From: Algibacillus agarilyticus
GTDB lineage: Bacteria > Pseudomonadota > Gammaproteobacteria > Enterobacterales > Alteromonadaceae
Assembly (NCBI RefSeq): GCF_003286125.1
Contig: NZ_QMED01000006.1
Span: 1-64,000, forward strand
Reading direction: 5' to 3'
Length of the DNA: 64,000 nucleotides
Part shown: positions 1 through 7,221 of the stretch, piece after piece
Layout of the letters: every line of letters starts with the position of its first letter
Position numbering within the stretch: position 1 is the first letter of the stretch
Program-made: the position numbers and the translations under genes
The notes under the pieces: generated by a model
Databases searched by the model: none
What the model was told of the DNA's origin: nothing
What the model saw: only the letters and a program-made list of their open reading frames with translations

Positions 1-278
1 AACTGCCTAAATACTTGTAAGGCTGTTTTTCCTTTCACTGTTCCAACCAAAGTGGAAATCGATACTTTCGGGGGCACTTTTACCAATAAGTGCACATGAT
101 CGCTCTGGACGTTGAGTTCTATTACTTCACAACCTAACCGTTCAGCATAAACCCTGATACTTTTGTTAACTTCGTAAGCAACCTTACCTGTTAATATTTT
201 ATATCTATATTTGGGTACCCAAACGATATGATATTGGCAATGCCACAAAACGTGGGATAATTTATTAAATCTACTCAT
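1..278 (-). CDS. tnpA: IS200/IS605-family transposase TnpA, 3' part cut by window edge
   Basis: The minus strand from the ATG at 278 reads about 92 codons of a Y1-type single-strand DNA transposase and runs off the window start. The reading includes an HVLWHCQYHIVWVPKYRY segment typical of the family N-terminus and a DHVHLLVKVPP segment carrying the HUH (His-x-His) metal-binding motif. The family is normally about 140-155 residues, so the catalytic tyrosine lies outside the window. Hairpins typical of an IS200 end follow the start codon on the outside (334-383). Whether the element is intact cannot be judged from here. Confidence 0.85.
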   Translation of the reverse strand, partial: MSRFNKLSHVLWHCQYHIVWVPKYRYKILTGKVAYEVNKSIRVYAERLGCEVIELNVQSDHVHLLVKVPPKVSISTLVGTVKGKTALQVFRQ

Positions 279-333
279 TTGTAATTCCTATTTCTGTTGT
301 TTGGCGATAACAGGTATAGAATTACACTTGAGT

Positions 334-383
334 AGGTTTTCAGGCTATAGCCTAAAAACCTCTTCCACGCCCAAAGGACGTGG
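334..383. repeat. Two hairpins at the IS200-type element end
   Basis: 334-340 and 355-361 form a 7-bp stem (AGGTTTT/AAAACCT) enclosing a further self-complementary GGCTATAGCC. Immediately next, 365-383 forms CCACG/CGTGG with inner CC/GG pairing. IS200/IS605 transposases recognise subterminal hairpins near the element ends. The position just upstream of the tnpA start fits the left end. The exact cleavage site cannot be fixed. Confidence 0.5.
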
Positions 384-429
384 TTTTAATTTTTAATAAA
401 AAGAAAAATAAAAACAAACACATAAATAA

Positions 430-464
430 GCCGCTGCGTGAGTCACTATCGCAACGGCCTTTTT
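430..464. terminator. Probable terminator hairpin below the SDR gene
   Basis: GCCGCTGCG (430-438) pairs with CGCAACGGC (450-458) with one mismatch. Five T residues follow on the plus strand; the minus side is less T-rich. It lies about 45 bp beyond the 3' end of the minus-strand SDR gene and may act in either direction. Confidence 0.4.
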
Positions 465-508
465 GATTGTATAAAAAGTGATACCAACCTTTTAATTATA
501 ATTTTACC

Positions 509-1234
509 CTACTCAAATAAAGCAAAATCGGCTTCAAGCTGTTTAGGGTTACGTTGCCAAATACGCCCAGATTCAAGCGCAACAGGGTCAATATAAATTT
601 CATCATCGGCAAGTTGAATACCAGCCACAATTGCTTGTGCTGCTACTTCAGGTGTTGCCATTTCAATCTCTAAACCCTCATTCATATCAGTATCTAACGG
701 CCCTGCGATCACACCTTGCACACGCACACGCACATTCACTTTTTTTAGTTCAGCACGTATCGCTTGTGTGGCCGAGAACAAAGCCGCTTTAGAGGCACAA
801 TACCCACCCAGCCCCGGCATACTGGCTAATGCGCATATACTAATCACATTAACAATATGCCCTTGTTCATTCGCTTGAATAACCGGATATAAGGCTCTGA
901 TCGCATTCAAGGTTCCCAAATAATTAACCGCCATATCTTGCTGAATGCCGTCTAACTCACTTGTTAAAATAGAGCCAAACGCATTTCGGCCCGCGTTGTT
1001 AATTAAAATATTTAAATCACCCACTTGTGTTTTAACACGCTCAAGTTGCTCAACCGAGGTAATGTCGCAATCAATAGGCACAACACGGGTATCAGCATGC
1101 TTAATCGAGCTTGAACAACGGGCAGCGGCATACACCTTTTTTATGCCTGCAGCTAACAATGCAGCAACAATCGCTTTGCCTAAACCACGATTAGCCCCCG
1201 TGACTAATGCGACTTTTTCATGGTAAAAACTCAT
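509..1234 (-). CDS. SDR-family NAD(P)-dependent oxidoreductase
   Basis: This is a classical short-chain dehydrogenase/reductase, a cytosolic NAD(P)(H)-dependent oxidoreductase of unknown substrate. It shows the Rossmann TGANRGLG nucleotide-binding motif near the N-terminus, the NNAG motif, and an active-site Ser followed by YCASK (the Tyr-x3-Lys catalytic pair). Length is about 241 residues, usual for the family. An in-frame TTG lies four codons upstream at 1246; I prefer the ATG at 1234. It stands alone, with a tRNA gene upstream and transposon debris downstream, so context gives no substrate. Confidence 0.85.
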   Translation of the reverse strand: MSFYHEKVALVTGANRGLGKAIVAALLAAGIKKVYAAARCSSSIKHADTRVVPIDCDITSVEQLERVKTQVGDLNILINNAGRNAFGSILTSELDGIQQDMAVNYLGTLNAIRALYPVIQANEQGHIVNVISICALASMPGLGGYCASKAALFSATQAIRAELKKVNVRVRVQGVIAGPLDTDMNEGLEIEMATPEVAAQAIVAGIQLADDEIYIDPVALESGRIWQRNPKQLEADFALFE

Positions 1235-1481
1235 AATCAAACTCAAAGATAAACATCAATTATGCTTCACTTTAACGCGTAAATACCCAGAGTAAATTAT
1301 GAAATACAAAGAACCCCATACGAAATTTTATTATGTTTATAATACCGCGGCTTTAGCGGATGCAGGGGTAAAATGAAGTGAAGTGAAGTAAAGCAACACC
1401 GGTTAAGCGTTAACGCTTTTCATAACAGGTTTACCGTTACGAAGGTCTTTAAATGAAAGTATCAGGGAAAGGATTTAAAAC

Positions 1482-1557
1482 TGGTGTCCCCTACAGGATT
1501 CGAACCTGTGTCTAAGACTTAGGAGGTCCTTGTTCTATCCAGCTGAACTAAGGGGAC
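1482..1557 (-). tRNA. tRNA-Arg (anticodon CCU)
   Basis: Read on the minus strand the sequence folds as a full cloverleaf: acceptor GTCCCCT/AGGGGAC, D arm GTTC/GAAC, anticodon loop CTCCTAA (CCT), T loop TTCGAAT, encoded CCA end. It is 76 nt including CCA. tRNA-Arg(CCU) genes are frequent integration targets. The flank at 1558-2329 holds repeats, but no duplicate of the tRNA 3' end was seen. Confidence 0.95.
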
Positions 1558-1810
1558 AAATAACACATATCAAACCTGTATTTTTAACTATATAGCCAAA
1601 AATGATTCGATCAACCTTTGCACGTGTAATTTATCCCTTGGCTTCGATGTTTTAAAGGGCGCTACCACTTTTCAACCATGACAGCGTTCGAGAACTATCG
1701 AGGATATGCATTAATCTCACTTATAATACATTGATATTACTATCTTTTATTTATTTACAAATTTTTATTTATTTACAAACTTTGTATGGCTGATTGACAA
1801 AATTACCCTA

Positions 1811-1964
1811 CCGTAGGGTGCCGTGAGCTTGCGAACCGCACCGTTTGTGGTTGCATTTTTCGCTTAATTTAAATTTTGTTTTATGAATGGTTAATTTTTG
1901 ATTGCTTGGTTTTAAATTATTACTTGAGTGTGTTGCGATCCGTTTCACTCATGGCAACCTACGG
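1811..1964. repeat. MITE-like element, copy 1
   Basis: This 154-bp unit begins CCGTAGGGTGCCGTGAG and ends CTCATGGCAACCTACGG. The ends are imperfect inverted repeats of about 30 bp, as in a small non-autonomous element. No open frame is evident inside. It is repeated in tandem at 1978-2131. Just outside each left end lies an ACCCTAC/GTAGGGT palindrome that overlaps the terminus. The rest of 1558-2329 shows no gene. Confidence 0.6.
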
Positions 1965-1977
1965 AGGCATTACCCTA

Positions 1978-2131
1978 CCGTAGGGTGCCGTGAGCTTGCG
2001 AACCGCACCGTTTGTGGTTGCATTTTTCGCTTAATTTAAATTTTGTTTTATGAATGGTTAATCTTTGATTGCTTGGTTTTAATTTATTACTTGAGTGTGT
2101 TGCGATCCGTTTCACTCATGGCAACCTACGG
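1978..2131. repeat. MITE-like element, copy 2 (tandem)
   Basis: This is the second copy of the 154-bp unit, offset by exactly 167 bp from copy 1. The two differ at only two bases that I can see (T/C after GGTTAAT, and A/T in the TTTAAATTATT stretch). Such near-identity implies a recent tandem duplication. Confidence 0.7.
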
Positions 2132-2329
2132 AGGCATTTATCCCCCGCCGGATCAGGTATTGTCATTCAAGACAGGCATCCCCTCCTCCTTCAATAATCC
2201 CCTTCAATAACCCCCTCCAATAAACCCTTCACTAAACCTATAATAGCCAGAACTAAAATATGATCTAAACTCACTCACCTAATGTATTAATAATTAAGCA
2301 CTCATTTACAGCGGTTTAAGGCGTAGATT

Positions 2330-3235
2330 ATGAAATATCTTATTACTGGCGGTACGGGGTTAATCGGTCAAGCTCTAATTAAAAAGCTTCTCAGGTCAAA
2401 TAATTCTATTACGGTTTTAACCCGAGATGTAAACAAAGCAAAAATTAAATTTGGTAACGATGTACATTTTATTAATGCACTTTCATTAAGCAATGTTGAA
2501 AATATAAATGTGGTTATTAATTTGGCGGGTGAGCCCATTGCCGATAAGCGTTGGTCTGCTGAGCATAAAAAAACGATATGTAATAGCCGGTGGGGTATTA
2601 CCGCTGAATTAGTTGAGCTTATAAACCAAGCAAAAAATCCACCTTCGGTGTTTATATCGGGCAGTGCGATTGGTATTTATGGTCGACAAAATGAGAGTGA
2701 AAGAGAAGTAGAAATAGGTGAAGATTTTACTCATTATAACCATGAGTTTACTTATGACTTATGTTTTAAATGGGAGCAAATCGCACAAAATATAAAACAG
2801 CCTAATACAAGGGTGGTTTTATTAAGAACCGGCGTTGTGTTAGCTAATAATCAAGGCGCTTTAGCTAAAATGCTGCCGCCGTTTAAATTAGGCTTGGGTG
2901 GCAAAATGGGCACAGGCAAGCAAATAATGTCGTGGATCCATGTAGAAGACGCCATTAATGCGATATTGCATATTCAAAATAATAACATGATAAAAGGCCC
3001 TGTTAATATTACTGCACCTAAAGCGGTATCCAACGCTGAGTTTAGCCATCAACTGGCGCATCAACTTAACCGCCCTTGTTTATTAACGACACCCGCTTGG
3101 GTGTTAAAACTGATATTTGGCGAAATGTCAGATATTTTATTGTTTGGTCAAAACGTTAAGCCGAATAAACTGCTACAATCAAAATTCAATTTTTCTTATC
3201 CCACTATTAGCGCGGCATTAACAAACTTAATCTAA
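2330..3235 (+). CDS. TIGR01777-family NAD-dependent epimerase-like protein (YfcH type)
   Basis: This 301-residue extended-SDR protein belongs to the TIGR01777/YfcH group, related to plant SulA and cell-division inhibitor-like proteins. Its substrate is unknown. The N-terminal GGTGLIG is the dinucleotide-binding motif. NLAGEPIADKRWS, followed by a GSAIGIYG segment and a C-terminal DUF1731-like tail ending FSYPTISAAL, are family landmarks. An AAGG about 10 bases upstream supports the ATG. It is monocistronic, with a convergent OrfA-like gene behind it. Confidence 0.85.
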   Translation: MKYLITGGTGLIGQALIKKLLRSNNSITVLTRDVNKAKIKFGNDVHFINALSLSNVENINVVINLAGEPIADKRWSAEHKKTICNSRWGITAELVELINQAKNPPSVFISGSAIGIYGRQNESEREVEIGEDFTHYNHEFTYDLCFKWEQIAQNIKQPNTRVVLLRTGVVLANNQGALAKMLPPFKLGLGGKMGTGKQIMSWIHVEDAINAILHIQNNNMIKGPVNITAPKAVSNAEFSHQLAHQLNRPCLLTTPAWVLKLIFGEMSDILLFGQNVKPNKLLQSKFNFSYPTISAALTNLI

Positions 3236-3258
3236 AAATAACGTGATTCATGGCGTAT

Positions 3259-3582
3259 TTATTCAAACTGATTGACGTGCTTTTTAAGTGATAAAAATTG
3301 GCGTTTTAATCGCGTATTGTCATATTTTAGTTTTTTTACTTCTTGCTCAAGCGCTGCAATTTTTTTGTTTGCGCTGAGCTGCTGCGCTTTTATATCAAAC
3401 GCATCATCCATTAAATGAGGATGTGATTCAGTTAATAATCCTTCTTTGTATAAACGTAGCCACGTTAAGAGTGAACGCTTACCTACGTCCATGTAAAGCG
3501 CAGTTTCACTTATTTTATAACCTTGCTCTAATACTCTTTTAACGCACTTTAGTTTAAAAGCCGTACTGTATACCTTTGCCAT
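3259..3582 (-). CDS. Orphan IS3-type transposase OrfA-like HTH protein
   Basis: This 107-residue basic protein has a helix-turn-helix of the HTH_Tnp_1 type (MAKVYSTAFKLKCVKRVLEQG...SETALYMDVGKRSLLTWLRLYKEG). A heptad-rich segment resembling a leucine zipper follows (KIAALEQEVKKLKYDNTRLKRQ). IS3 OrfA proteins normally precede an OrfB integrase by programmed frameshift; no OrfB follows here. A decayed paralogue lies 200 bp away (3786-3872). It may be an IS remnant or a domesticated DNA-binding protein. Confidence 0.7.
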   Translation of the reverse strand: MAKVYSTAFKLKCVKRVLEQGYKISETALYMDVGKRSLLTWLRLYKEGLLTESHPHLMDDAFDIKAQQLSANKKIAALEQEVKKLKYDNTRLKRQFLSLKKHVNQFE

Positions 3583-3785
3583 GATGCTTCTTATTTTAAG
3601 GGGTTATTTATTTTGGCCGTCATTTTTGTTACTTGAATTCAAGTGTTATTATTTTTGCTGTGTGTTTAATACTTTTTTGTGTGCTTACCCTGTGAATACA
3701 AGCTTGAATTCGCATATTTATTAATAATAAATATACGATGCTGCTGCTCGCTTATTAAAAATAACGAGCAGCAAGCCTAATTTAA

Positions 3786-3872
3786 TCACGCAACATCACT
3801 CACTTTATGATCCTGCTCTAGTGCATGTTTAACACACTTAGGTTTAAAATCGGTGCTCTGTATCGGCACCAT
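3786..3872 (-). pseudogene. Remnant of an OrfA paralogue
   Basis: The minus strand from 3872 reads MVPIQSTDFKPKCVKHALEQ, then DHKVSDVA and a stop. This aligns codon for codon with the first 28 residues of the OrfA-like gene at 3259-3582 (MAKVYSTAFKLKCVKRVLEQ...). It is a truncated relic of the same gene. The surrounding 3583-3999 holds no other gene, only a TGCTGCTCG/CGAGCAGCA stem at 3742-3773. Confidence 0.7.
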
Positions 3873-3999
3873 TATTTATTTTATATATTAACGAGAATTG
3901 ATTAAGCTTAGCCATTAATGTGAACGCCTCCTTACTTAATCAAAAGCCAATAAAAAGTTAATAACAATTGACACTTTTAACACAACTCAGCTAGGGGAA

Positions 4000-5541
4000 T
4001 TATTTAAGCGCTCTCAGGTTGGCCGCGTGCGAATCAAAATTAAGCGTACAAGCTTGAATAAATTGCTCCACATTTTTCTCTTTAAACAAATCGCCTTTAC
4101 CGGGTTGATTAGGATGCAAGGGCGGATAAGCGCCATATCCAGATAACAAACAATGCCAAGATACCGCATCAAAGTGCGTATTCAGGTTTTGTCGTTCAAT
4201 TTCAACTGATAAATCTTCACGTTGAAACCATACATCTAACAGCTGTAACAATGATTCAGACAAATGTTCGTTTTCCTGATTTGCAAGCCAATACGTTGAA
4301 TCATCTCGCGTATTTAGCTTGTAATGCGCAACAATGTAATCGCGTATGCGCTCAAACCGTTCACTGATTTCCTTATTATATTCGCCTTGATGCTGATTAG
4401 AAAACTGACCCGCTTCAAAATGCTCAATAAAAATTTCAGTACTGATTTGCACCAAATGCAGCGCGGTCGCTTCTAACGGCTCTATAAAGCCTTGAGATAA
4501 ACCAAGCGCGATACAATTTTTAGACCAATGCTCAGACAAAACACCGACCTTCATTTTCAAATGTTTACAAGATGCTTCGCTATTCAGCATATTTAAATGC
4601 TGCCTAAATTCAACTTCAGCCTGCTCACTATTAATAAAATCACTGCTATAAACATACCCATTGCCAAAACGTTGGGTTAGCGGAATTTTCCAACACCAAC
4701 CAGATGATAATGCAGTCGATTCGGTTTCGACCGGAATGGTATGACCTATCGCGGTTGGCATCACAACAGCTGAATCATTAAACAGGTTTTCTTTGTAGGG
4801 TTTAAACGAAACACCTAACGTTTGTTGCATCAAAACCGAGGCAAAACCAGTGCAATCAACAAAAAAATCACCAGAGATGACTTCGCCCTTATTTGTCACA
4901 AGTGATTTGAGGTTGCCGGTAACATCTTGAGTAACTTCTTGAACATGAGCTTGCTTAAAGAAAACGCCTTTACGTTGACCTTCTTCAGCTAAAAATTCGC
5001 CGAGCAAATGAGAATCAAAGTGATAGCCATACTCAACTTTAAAAGGAAAATGGGCAGGTGTTATCGGCCCTTTACCTAGCTGTGCGAGTACACCATTGAG
5101 TAGAAAGTCGTCCGGTAAAGTAGTTGTATCAAGTCCCATACGTCGCGTGCGCGTATTGACCATAAAAGCACGTGTATTAAAAGTATCAACTTGCGTAGGA
5201 AAAGGGTGGCTGTAGCTTGCAATACCGGATTTTGGTGACCAACCGTTAAACTTGATATTTAGCTTATAAGTCGCATTACAGCGGGGCATCCATTCTGCTT
5301 CACTGATATTTAACATCTCAAATAATCTTTTTAATGTCGGAGTAGAACCTTCTCCAACCCCAACGGTACTCACATTGGGTGATTCAATAAGCGTTATTTC
5401 AATATTTTTGCTGAGCTCTTTATTGGAACCTTTTATTTTATCTTTTTGTTGCCAGTGATGAGCAAATAAATTAGCGGCGATCCAACCAGCCGTTCCTCCA
5501 CCCAGAATAACAATTTTAAACACATCTTCACGGTTAGTCAT
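4000..5541 (-). CDS. Flavin-dependent tryptophan-halogenase-family protein (second of pair)
   Basis: This 513-residue protein belongs to the Trp_halogenase family. It has an N-terminal FAD motif GGGTAGW (residues 14-20), GVGEGSTP at about 61-68, and the halogenase signature W282-C-W-K-I-P287. Family enzymes use FADH2, O2 and halide to make HOX that reacts at a lysine. In Alteromonadales and Caulobacter-type sugar loci, such genes accompany TonB receptors and their substrate is unproven. It starts 2 bp after the upstream paralogue stops, so the two are translated as one operon. Indole halogenation should not be assumed. Confidence 0.88.
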   Translation of the reverse strand: MTNREDVFKIVILGGGTAGWIAANLFAHHWQQKDKIKGSNKELSKNIEITLIESPNVSTVGVGEGSTPTLKRLFEMLNISEAEWMPRCNATYKLNIKFNGWSPKSGIASYSHPFPTQVDTFNTRAFMVNTRTRRMGLDTTTLPDDFLLNGVLAQLGKGPITPAHFPFKVEYGYHFDSHLLGEFLAEEGQRKGVFFKQAHVQEVTQDVTGNLKSLVTNKGEVISGDFFVDCTGFASVLMQQTLGVSFKPYKENLFNDSAVVMPTAIGHTIPVETESTALSSGWCWKIPLTQRFGNGYVYSSDFINSEQAEVEFRQHLNMLNSEASCKHLKMKVGVLSEHWSKNCIALGLSQGFIEPLEATALHLVQISTEIFIEHFEAGQFSNQHQGEYNKEISERFERIRDYIVAHYKLNTRDDSTYWLANQENEHLSESLLQLLDVWFQREDLSVEIERQNLNTHFDAVSWHCLLSGYGAYPPLHPNQPGKGDLFKEKNVEQFIQACTLNFDSHAANLRALK

Positions 5542-5543
5542 TA

Positions 5544-7034
5544 TTATGTTTTCACTAATTTAGCTAAAAATTCATCATGTGAAGGCAATGCGGCAATAGG
5601 CTTTTCTTTCATCGTTTTAACCTGTTCTAACATGCCCATCAATTGGCTTGTTGGAATACTGTTAGCAATGGGGTGATAATCGTTTGGAATAAGCCCTTGC
5701 CCAACCATAACTTGTAACCAAGAGCTATCTTGAAACAAATCATTTTGCTCTCTAAACAAACGACCATTTTCTTTAAATATTTGTATTTTATGCGCCAAGC
5801 TATCTGGTATATCCATTGTACGCATATCATTCCAAAATAAACTGTCTCGGCGCTCGTTCACTTTGTAATGTAAAATGAGGAAATCTCTAATTTGTTCAAA
5901 TTCGAGCTTAGATTGCTTATTAAACTCATTAATCAAACTATCGTTAACCCCCGCATGTGGGAACATGTGTACAAGTCGAATAATAGCCGACTGGATTAAA
6001 TGAATACTGGTTGATTCAAGCGGCTCTAAAAACCCAGAAGATAAGCCAATCGAAACAACGTTTTTATTCCACTGCTTTTTGCGACGCCCCGTTGCAAAAC
6101 GCAATAAATTAGGTTCGCCTAATGTATCGCTTTGCAAGTTACTCAACAATATGTCTTGAGCCTGTTGGTCAGTGTAATGTTTACTGCTATAAACTAGTCC
6201 ATTGCCATTTCGATGCTGTAACGGAATTCGCCATTGCCACCCTGCCGGATGAGCAATTGAACGCGTATAATTTAACGTTTGCTCAAATCGTTTAGAAGGC
6301 ACCGCGATTGCCCTATCGCATTGCAACCAATGACTCCAGTCTTCATAACCCGTTGATAGCTTTTCTTGAATTAACAGCCCTTTAAAACCTGAGCAATCAA
6401 TGAATAAATCACCACTAACTTCTTTACCACCCTTTAACATCAAACATTCAATAAAGCCGGTAATTTGATTTTGTTTTACATGCTCAACTAAACCTTCAGT
6501 GCGTTTTACGCCTATTTTTTGACTAAAACGTTTCAAAAACGCAGCATATAAGCCCGCGTCAAAATGGTAGGCATAAGGTACATCATAGGTTGGATCTTGA
6601 CTGTTAATTGGCGAGAACTTTCCGGCTTCAGCCATCAAAAAATTTAAGTCGTATTGCCAAAGGTGCTTGTCATCATCAAGTTGACCCGCTCGCTTAAGCA
6701 AGTGATGAAACTGACAAAAAGCTAAACTGCGCCCAGCAGCACCAAACGAATGGAAATAACGTTCACCTTGGGTTTTCCAATTTTCAAATTTAATCCCAAG
6801 CTTAATGGTTGCTTTGGTTTCACGTATAAATTCGGCTTCATTAATGCCGAGCACACTGTTGAATAATTTAATAGGCGGGATTGTCGCCTCGCCGACCCCT
6901 ATCGTACCAATAGATTCAGACTCTACGAGTTCAATTTCGACTGCTTGACCAATAAGCTTTTTGATCATGGCCGCCGACATCCACCCAGCGGTGCCACCAC
7001 CTAAAATAACAACTTTTTTTATAGCAGTCTGCAT
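5544..7034 (-). CDS. Flavin-dependent tryptophan-halogenase-family protein (first of pair)
   Basis: This is a paralogue of the next gene, about 496 residues. It has GGGTAGW near residue 14, GVGEATIP near 47-54 and the W-Q-W-R-I-P signature at about 266-271. I start at the ATG at 7034 because AAGGA lies 7 bases upstream; the in-frame TTG at 7037 is weaker. It sits about 190 bp beyond the TonB receptor, but a strong terminator (7161-7196) lies between, so the pair probably has its own promoter or depends on read-through. No LacI-type palindrome was seen in 7035-7160. Confidence 0.88.
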   Translation of the reverse strand: MQTAIKKVVILGGGTAGWMSAAMIKKLIGQAVEIELVESESIGTIGVGEATIPPIKLFNSVLGINEAEFIRETKATIKLGIKFENWKTQGERYFHSFGAAGRSLAFCQFHHLLKRAGQLDDDKHLWQYDLNFLMAEAGKFSPINSQDPTYDVPYAYHFDAGLYAAFLKRFSQKIGVKRTEGLVEHVKQNQITGFIECLMLKGGKEVSGDLFIDCSGFKGLLIQEKLSTGYEDWSHWLQCDRAIAVPSKRFEQTLNYTRSIAHPAGWQWRIPLQHRNGNGLVYSSKHYTDQQAQDILLSNLQSDTLGEPNLLRFATGRRKKQWNKNVVSIGLSSGFLEPLESTSIHLIQSAIIRLVHMFPHAGVNDSLINEFNKQSKLEFEQIRDFLILHYKVNERRDSLFWNDMRTMDIPDSLAHKIQIFKENGRLFREQNDLFQDSSWLQVMVGQGLIPNDYHPIANSIPTSQLMGMLEQVKTMKEKPIAALPSHDEFLAKLVKT

Positions 7035-7160
7035 CAAAAATCCTTCATAATTTATTTATTCAAATTTAGTCTATTCAACAATGCTTGTTTATTCATACCC
7101 AAATAGCATAAATCGACTAAGCCTTATTTCAAGCCTAGCCTAAATTACTTGGGTATAAAC

Positions 7161-7196
7161 AAAAAAAGCCTATTAATCTAACGATTTAATAGGCTT
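7161..7196 (-). terminator. Rho-independent terminator of the TonB receptor gene
   Basis: On the minus strand AAGCCTATTAA pairs with TTAATAGGCTT (11-bp perfect stem, 8-nt loop) followed by seven T residues. It lies just below the receptor stop codon and separates it from the halogenase pair. Confidence 0.85.
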
Positions 7197-7221
7197 ATAA
7201 GGTTTAATTAAGCAGACTTAA

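Noticed and set aside
945-1226. 93-codon plus-strand frame inside the SDR gene
   Set aside because: Antisense shadow of a well-supported SDR coding sequence.
1482-2131. Genomic island attachment at tRNA-Arg(CCU)
   Set aside because: No repeat of the tRNA 3' end and no integrase gene were found in the flanking 12 kb.
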